Assembly (NCBI GenBank): GCA_028023455.1 | Contig: JAQFVV010000450.1 | Coordinates: 374,001 to 438,000 of the forward strand | Length of the DNA: 64,000 nt | Direction: 5' to 3' | Source: Epiperipatus broadwayi | Lineage: Eukaryota > Onychophora > Udeonychophora > Euonychophora > Peripatidae | Shown: positions 57,998 through 64,000 of the stretch, in pieces | How the letters are laid out: each line of letters opens with the position of its first letter | How positions within the stretch are numbered: the stretch's first letter is position 1 | Notes under the pieces: model-generated | What the model was told of the DNA's origin: nothing | What the model saw: only the letters and a program-made list of their open reading frames with translations | Databases searched by the model: none | Made by a program: the position numbers and the translations under genes

Positions 57998-58550
57998 TAA
58001 GCTCCTTTCAGCTATCCATTCCATCTTATATAACTGAAATCCCATCTAATTACATCTAAAGTTCAGTATATGCATTTATAATAGTATTCAAATATTACAG
58101 CCTGAGTTTTTCCCATCCCTATTTTGTATATTTAAATGGTCATATTAAGTCCTATATATGAGGGGTGACAGTGATTTGATGACTGCAAGGGTATGAGAAC
58201 AATATTACCACCTTTTGAGCATTCCATCAGTAGACTTTCAATAATATGGATGGGGGTAGGGAAAATAGAAGCCTATCCATTAAAGTTTCAAGATTTGCTA
58301 TCTTAGTATAATATGAACACTGATTACATGTGTGTGGGAGATGATGATCCGCATCAACTAATGAATGCTGATTCAGCATGAAATATGTATATTGGAAATA
58401 ATTTATCTCTTTCATATATATGTGGTCATGTGTATCAGTTACATAAGATGGAGTGGATAGCTAAGGAAGCTTGAAAGTCTGAATTCAAATCCCCTCTAAT
58501 TACATGTAAAGTTCAGTATATATATAATACTTATATTCAAATATTGTTTA
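57998..58550 (+). mobile_element. Family II element with direct and inverted flanks
   Basis: AAATCCC.TCTAATTACAT.TAAAGTTCAGTATA occurs directly repeated at about 58036 and 58489 (453 bp apart). AAGCTCCTTTCAGCTATCCA at the left is inverted at the right (TGGATAGCTAAGGAAGCTT). The direct repeat spacing is close to the ~415-bp unit inferred at 30-31.5 kb and fits a tandem retrozyme-like origin. Confidence 0.6.
58354..58395 (+). ncRNA. Decayed hammerhead motif, family II
   Basis: TCAA, CTAATGA (58358-58364; G5 is A), helix II ATGCTG-ATT-CAGCAT, GAAA (58380-58383), helix III with AUA cleavage context, TTGG. Helix II is intact at 6 bp. Confidence 0.55.
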
Positions 58551-58775
58551 AAGAGGGTAGGTGGCTGAAATAATATAGCTGTTGAGCATTTAAAATATAT
58601 TAACTGTATTTTTTAATAATCATTTATCTTGTAATGCATTAATTAAAATGTCATATAATTCACCTACCATAATAGATATAAAAACTATTTTATAATAAAC
58701 ACTTTTATTTATTTACTTTGCACTAAAACACACAAAATAATTGTTTTTTCAACCATGACTGAGTTTTTTATATTT

Positions 58776-58920
58776 AACTTGAAATAAGTGTGTCTTGCGT
58801 TGTTAGCCGAGAGGTATCGCAGCCACCATGCAAGCAAGTAGTTGGTTGCAGACGGTTGTGGGTTCGCGTCCCGGCCGATGCTATGACATATGAGAAAAAA
58901 AAAACTTGAAATAAGTGTGT
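58776..58920 (+). mobile_element. tRNA-derived SINE with 18-bp target duplication
   Basis: AACTTGAAATAAGTGTGT is repeated at 58776-58793 and 58903-58920. The body has a TTAGCCGAGAGG A-box, a GGTTCGCGTCCCGGC B-box, the tail GATGCTATGACATATGAG and an A-run. It is probably young, as the duplication is exact. Confidence 0.9.
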
Positions 58921-59032
58921 GTGATATCTCTTGTTATAAAACAATAGAGTTTGACTTAATTAATTGCTAGATCCCCTAGCCACATGTTTATTTCAAGTTA
59001 AATATAAAAACCTCAATGGTGGTTGAAGTAAC

Positions 59033-59165
59033 AATTATATTCTGTGTCGTCAAGCATTGGTGGTCGAGAGGTCAACGACAGCTTCTTTACAAGCAGTTGT
59101 CCTGGATTAGCAGGTTCGTTTCCCGGATGATGCTATGACACATGAAAAAAAAATTATATTCTGTG
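59033..59165 (+). mobile_element. tRNA-derived SINE with 14-bp target duplication
   Basis: AATTATATTCTGTG at 59033-59046 and 59152-59165 flanks a SINE body with GTCAAGCATTGGTGGTCGAG, CAGGTTCGTTTCCCGG and GATGCTATGACACATG plus A-run. Confidence 0.9.
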
Positions 59166-59344
59166 ATATTAGTAATAAAGCAAATGAATAAGTGTTTATT
59201 ATAAAATATTTTCTTATATCTATTATTATTTACTTTTTAACATTAAGACTATAATGAAAAATTTGTTTTTATTTCAATTTTCAAGGATCACAAAATACTC
59301 TTAAAGTTGAAAGTAAAATCATTAGTATTAAATAAAGTTCATTT

Positions 59345-59456
59345 ACAATTCATTTTTTTCTATATGTCAAAGCGTTGACCTGGAAGCGAATCCAGGTCAA
59401 CTACTTGGAAGGCAGCTATGCTAACCACTAGGCCACCAACGCTTGACTACAATTCA
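59345..59456 (-). mobile_element. tRNA-derived SINE, variant subfamily
   Basis: Minus-strand reading GTCAAGCGTTGGTGGCCTAG, GGTTAGCATAGCTGCCTTCC and GACCTGGATTCGCTTCCAGG, ending GCTTTGACATATAG and A-run. ACAATTCA flanks it (59345-59352, 59449-59456). Confidence 0.85.
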
Positions 59457-59999
59457 ATTTTGTTAAGCATTTTCTAAAAAAATCACATTTTACAATCAAA
59501 TAAAAAATCATATATTTTTGAAAAAAGTGCTTTTTAAAAAAGAAATTTTCTATAATAAAAATTTGTTTACTTCAATGTCACATAAAAGTAAAGTTTTTTT
59601 TAAAAAAAAAACCAAAAATATATGTACTGCTCTTTTGTGTGCATTATGAAAACGTATTGAAGTGATTTGGACATCTTTAAAATACTTGAAATTTCATCTG
59701 CCCACTCTCTGTATTTAAGAAACTAGGTAACCTATCTAAAATATTTTAGTTTCATATTGCACTGCTGATGATTTATATCAAAGGTACCAAATTTGAACAA
59801 ATTCTATGGCATATAAATATATTTAAATTTGATTTTAAAATTTTATTCTAATTTAAGTAAGAGTTTAATTGAAACAGAGATTGTACCTTATATAAAAGCA
59901 TTTAATAAAATAAAACAAATTTTCAATATAAAAGTAAAACCAAATTTATCAGAAGTTTGTGGAAGAAATTAACAATATGTATACACATATAAAATACAC
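59457..59999. other. AT-rich DNA, no gene seen
   Basis: Nothing is supported in this stretch. Confidence 0.45.
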
Positions 60000-60215
60000 A
60001 TTTTTATTTCTCAGGAGATCGTTAAGAAGTTAGAGCATAATCAATCGTGGGATTTTCCGATCCCAAGTTGTATGTTCTACCAACTGCACCAAACTGCCCA
60101 GGGCATAAATGCACATGGCTTTATTTCTAGGGAGTCATAAGAAGTTTGAGCACCAGAAATCATCCTGAGACCTCCCAATCATAAGTTGAACATTCTACCA
60201 ACTGCATCACATGAT
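60000..60215 (-). mobile_element. Dimeric tRNA-like SINE
   Basis: Minus-strand GGTGCAGTTGGTAGAACATA and GATGCAGTTGGTAGAATGTT are two A-box-like starts about 105-110 bp apart. Each is followed by a similar body that ends CTTCTTA.CGATCTCC.GAGA or CTTCTTATGACTCCCTAGAA plus AATAAA. The copies are clearly diverged from each other, so it is an old head-to-tail pair of a different tRNA-related family from the other SINEs here. Confidence 0.6.
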
Positions 60216-60659
60216 ATACACACAAATATATACGTTTATGCATATAAATATATATGCATATATAAATCACACAAATGGAATCATTAATGTACGTTTGCAT
60301 TTCTACATTATAATATAACAGTTATTAAATAACTATTTGAAAGTAAATTATTATATAATCTAAACTTTATTTTGTCAGAAAAGAATGATCTAAAGCAGGC
60401 ATGGGCAATTGTTTTGGCTCGGGAGTCACTTTGTGGAAGTGTAGGTTAGCGGAGGGCCGTGTTGGGGCCATTTTGTGAAAGCAGAGGTTAACAGAGGGCC
60501 GCACTTTTTTCATGACACAATAAACACACTGCTTAATTCTCTCTATTACCAAAAAAATATTTGCTTGTCCATTCTTCATTAAACACACAACATTCATCAC
60601 TGATTTTACACTTTTTTGGAGGGTTCATGGTTTCACTAAAGTTGGAAATTTAGGTTCTA

Positions 60660-61778
60660 GTCTTATAGCTAAAGACGCCGTTCTATGGCGCCATTTTCAC
60701 GCTAAAACACATAAAAATGCCGTTTCCGCGGCCGACACATTCGGACCCATGTTTTCTATAATACAACTTTTTTGTTGTGCTACAGATTGAAGGCCGCTAT
60801 GTCGCATCGCAGTACAGCATGTATGTCGCATTGCAGCAAATACATTTTCCGAATTCGCACAGTTTATAAAATGGTTACGGCTTGGTGAGAGGGTGTGTTT
60901 TTTTGAATTGGATGGAAATATTGTTTTCATTGGATTTTTTTTTATTTTAAAGTATTGAAATGTTCAGATTTTGTAAAGAAATAATTATCAGACTTTTTAC
61001 ACCGTACTGTATTGAAGTTTTAATTGGGAAAATGTTGACAAGATATATGTGTAAAGTGAGTTGGAATTAGGTAACGCGTCAAGTAACGTACTGTTCATAA
61101 CATTCCACGAGACAAACAAGATTCTACCATGTGTATATTTTTGAAGTAAAAAAGAGCGGTAACACAAAAATATCCAGTAAGAAAAGTACAATTATGCATG
61201 TTTTTTTTGTAAATTTCATAAAAAGCATATATTATAAATATGATTAATAAGTAAAGAAGACATTTTTGTTGTTGTTTAAAAAAGTTTTACTTTCTTTTCT
61301 CCGATTACGGTTATACTTTGTTGAATATAGTATGTTATCATTTATTTTATAGATGTTACTAAAAAAATATTTACAAAAATATGATTTTGATATTTTTTAT
61401 TTTAGCATTACAAACAACAGAACACTAAACCTAACCCTTAACCTAACCGTAACAACTTTTTGTTGTCATTCAATATGAAGTAAAAATAGCGGTAAAGCCG
61501 TAACCCCAGTAAAAAAATATAAAATAGATTTTTCTAATAAAGCAAAATAAAAAACACGAATCAAATTGTAATTTGTTTATTTTATTTTACATTTATTATT
61601 ATCATTTAATTTGTATACATTAATAAAAAATAATATTTAAAAAAAAAAAATTTGTTTTGTTTTTATTTTCGCATTACAAAAAAACACATCAAAATGATTG
61701 AAATCGCCCGTGAATGTTCATATTTTATAGTTTTAGCGTGAAAACGGCGCCATCGAATGGCATCTTTATCTATAAGAC
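60660..61778. mobile_element. Nested element with 48-bp terminal inverted repeats
   Basis: GTCTTATAGCTAAAGACGCC...GCGTGAAAATGG-type left end (60660-60707) matches the right end (61731-61778) inverted with about five mismatches, sharing GGCGCCATTTTCACGCTAAAA-like sequence. The interior is richer in CG than the flanks (GCCGTTTCCGCGGCCGACAC) and includes GGTTACGGC/GCCGTAACC. No clear target duplication or transposase was found, so the superfamily is unknown. Confidence 0.7.
61425..61448 (-). repeat. Short telomere-like sequence
   Basis: CTAAACCTAACCCTTAACCTAACC is a degenerate run of the CCCTAA complement of the TTAGGG telomere repeat (written here as CTAAACCTAACC then CTTAACCTAACC), inside the nested element. 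Confidence 0.5.
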
Positions 61779-62025
61779 AAGCACCGAAATTTATATATTT
61801 ACTATTGCAAAGACAAAATTGAAATTAACCAGATCAATCAAAAAAGCACTGTGCATGTATATTGATATGGCCATCGTAGTGAAAAATACGAGCAGAATCT
61901 TTGGTTGCACACAGGAAGGAAATCTCAGTTCAAGGCAGATTTTTCTATCTTGGCTGGGCCACGAATAATTCTTAGCAGGCTACATATGGCCCGTAGGCTG
62001 CTATTTGCCAACCCCTGATCTAAAG

Positions 62026-62282
62026 GAATGTCTTTGTTATAAATTTTGGACTATAAATGAAATTATGAATCCTCTGATTACACAAAAAAAAAAAAATTGT
62101 TACAAAAATAATTAGGAAATACTATTATATGTCATTTTAATCTTAATTTTTATGGAACATAATTAAGTATAAGTAAGAAAACTTTATTTTAAAATTCACT
62201 ATTTATAAATAAATTAAAAATTAATAACTTTAAAAATGTTTAAATTGTATTTTTCCCTAATGATTCCATTTTTTCAGCTTTG
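62026..62282. other. AT-rich DNA, no gene seen
   Basis: Nothing is supported in this stretch. Confidence 0.45.

Positions 62283-62322
<40 letters not shown>
62283..62322. repeat. (TTA)n microsatellite
   Basis: About 13 perfect TTA units. Confidence 0.95.
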
Positions 62323-62323
<1 letters not shown>

Positions 62324-63199
62324 GTAACATACAATATTTTATTTTTAATATCATGTAAAATGAAGATATTGTAAAAACTGCACTTAAACATTAAATGTGG
62401 TATATAAGTTAGCTTGTTGACTACTAAGTATGTAATAACTTATAGAAAATCGTTTTGTTCAGGAGATCCCCTATTATTATCTTATAAGTGGATAGATTTA
62501 AAGTAATTACATCTAAAACTTAAAATACTTTAGTACTAAAGAAATATAAATAGTAAATAAAATTATCCTTATATCATATAACCACGTATTTATATATAGG
62601 AATAAAAAAAAAGTCAAGGCAATGCATTATATAATAGAATAAATAAATATTTCAGACATTTTAGGTGTTATTTAATTGTGCAGATTTTGTTTCTTCATTT
62701 ATAAATAAATAAATCATTTCATTATTAATTTAGCACAATTTAGAAACACCTTTATAGGATAATGCTTTCGATACATTTATATTTTAGTTAGCATTGTAAT
62801 ATATATATATATTAAAATATATAAATTGCTTATTTAGTCATTTATAAAATAAATTATTTATTTCATTTCAAATTAAAAGAAAAAGTGGCATGGTCTTCTG
62901 TTTTGTGCCCTTGTGATAATTTTTTTTTGTCACAGACTAAAAAGTAAATTAGAGAGTTTTTATTTTTGGGCATATTAAAATAAATAAATCATTAATTTAT
63001 AAATCTTATGTAGTGACTGACAAATATTATTTATTCATTTAATAAATTATTTATTTTATTGATTGACCTCTAGTTTAATAAATTATTAGAGAAAGTCCTT
63101 ATTGCATTTACCTAAAGTGGTTTGTGCCAAAGGTGTGAGCGAAGTAAGTTTGGCACTTATAAATAAAAATGTAATTATTATTGACAAATACTGTACATA
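62323..63199. other. AT-rich DNA with one stem-loop
   Basis: GTGCCAAA and TTTGGCAC (about 63124-63157) can pair around GGTGTGAGCGAAGTAAG. Its function is unknown. No gene was seen. Confidence 0.4.
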
Positions 63200-63330
63200 T
63201 GATAAAGATATATATATATATATGAGAGATGGTGATGTAGGCTAACTGAAAAATGCTGGCTCAGCATGAAATGTATCTTGGAGGTTATTTGCATTTTATG
63301 GTGTTTTTATTCATGTTTTCAAAAGAATAC
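63200..63330 (+). mobile_element. Family II element fragment with decayed hammerhead
   Basis: Hammerhead region 63242-63281: CTAA, CTGAAAA (63246-63252; G8 is A), perfect helix II ATGCTG-GCT-CAGCAT, GAAA (63268-63271), TGTATC, TTGG. The flanks GAGAGATGGTGATG and GAGGTTATTTGCATTTTATG follow the family. Confidence 0.6.
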
Positions 63331-64000
63331 GTGATGGTATTGAGATTATTTAATACATTTATATAAGAATTTTAGTGCATTTTTCCTGTGTCAGCATTCA
63401 TAATCCTTTTCCTTTCCTATTGCAAAAAAAAATGAAATATTATACTCAATTTTTATTTTTGTACATTTTAGAATAAGAGTTAAGCAAAGTTATCTCATAT
63501 AAGATCTAAACTAGGCACAGAGAATATTTTCACGCAGTAAGCCTCATGAAATATTGCTCATCATACAAAGGGTCACAAAAATATTAAGTATGCCATTTAT
63601 CTTTCACAATTTTTTTTATCAATATCTTCCTTTTTATATACTATAATATACATACTTTTAGACTTTAATCTATTGTGGTTTCAATACTCACTTAATATAA
63701 ACAGTTAAATCTTTTAACGTAAAACAAGAGTGAATGTAAGTTTAAAAAAAATATATTCAACTATACATGTACACAGAGATATGAAAACTTACAAATATGA
63801 ATATTTGTTATAAATAAATTTGATACAAATAAATTGGTTTTAACTTCTAGCTTATAGAAATAAATTATTGTTAATCTTTCATATGCCATACATAAAATTA
63901 TAAAGGGCTGCATGCAATTCGCAAAATACCTATGCCTGATCTAATCAAGTACAACTTGAAGCCACCTACCTATGAGCCAATTCATATCTCATAAGAAAAA
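63331..64000. other. AT-rich DNA, no gene seen
   Basis: Nothing is supported in this stretch. Confidence 0.45.

Larger units (their letters stand above)
60396..62017. mobile_element. hAT-type transposon with 8-bp target duplication
   Basis: Ends CAGGCATGGGCAATTGTTTT and (inverted) CAGGGGTTGGCAAATAGCAG match the hAT 'CAGGggTGGGCAAa' pattern. ATCTAAAG is duplicated exactly at 60388-60395 and 62018-62025. Subterminal GAGGGCCGTGTTGGGGCC and TGGCCCGTAGGCTGC are typical of these families. No transposase remains. A second element is nested at 60660-61778. Confidence 0.9.

Noticed and set aside
22894-59456. tRNA genes at the A/B-box-containing sites
   Set aside because: They share a common non-tRNA tail, A-runs and target duplications, so they are SINEs.

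Overview
The window looks like non-coding DNA from an animal nuclear genome, very probably an invertebrate. It is strongly AT-rich (by eye roughly three quarters A+T). It has no bacterial gene layout, and one probable spliced exon resembles PTPN23/HD-PTP. Most recognisable sequence is transposon-derived: Penelope-like retroelements (PLEs) with GIY-YIG endonucleases, decayed LINEs, tRNA-derived SINEs with target-site duplications (TSDs), hAT-type DNA transposons, foldback/MITE elements and a 2.1-kb LTR. A mollusc would fit this mix, but that is a guess.

Layout. 0-3 kb: AT-rich DNA, a candidate short exon, a LINE tail and two copies of a foldback element with a hammerhead-ribozyme (HHR) core ('family I'). 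3.3-9.5 kb: a PLE graveyard. A PLE-A tail is followed by an HHR; then a palindromic element carries two canonical HHRs; then two tandem PLE-B copies follow, hit by a SINE and by a 2.1-kb LTR. 9.5-19 kb: mostly featureless AT-rich DNA with one LINE remnant. 19.4-21.5 kb: second LTR copy. 23-27 kb: LINE remnants, one with an inverted 5' part. 28.7-29.5 kb: an island of different composition, possibly conserved regulatory DNA. 30-31.6 kb: an HHR-bearing tandem element ('family II') split by a hAT element. 33-36 kb: LINE remnant and a tandem/inverted repeat array. 43.5-44.4 kb: a 339-bp tandem and inverted repeat. 47.4 kb: the PTPN23-like exon (minus strand). 48.2-54.4 kb: three nearly identical PLE-C copies in tandem and inverted arrangement. 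56-64 kb: further family I and II HHR elements, four tRNA-related SINE insertions, and a hAT element with a second transposon nested inside it.

The unifying signal is the hammerhead ribozyme. Reading both strands for the CUGANGA...GAAA core with compatible helices I-III gives motifs in at least four unrelated contexts. All three recognisable PLE lineages have one just downstream of the GIY-YIG region. A separate palindromic element carries two canonical cores, and two short non-coding families look retrozyme-like or foldback. The PLE-C copies carry HHR-like motifs in which C3 and G8 of the core are both changed, to U and A. In the folded ribozyme these two bases pair, so the change could be compensatory. 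HHRs in PLEs and retrozymes are established; the paired U3/A8 variant and the foldback with the ribozyme at its tip are, as far as I can judge, the least ordinary items here. All alignments were done by eye.
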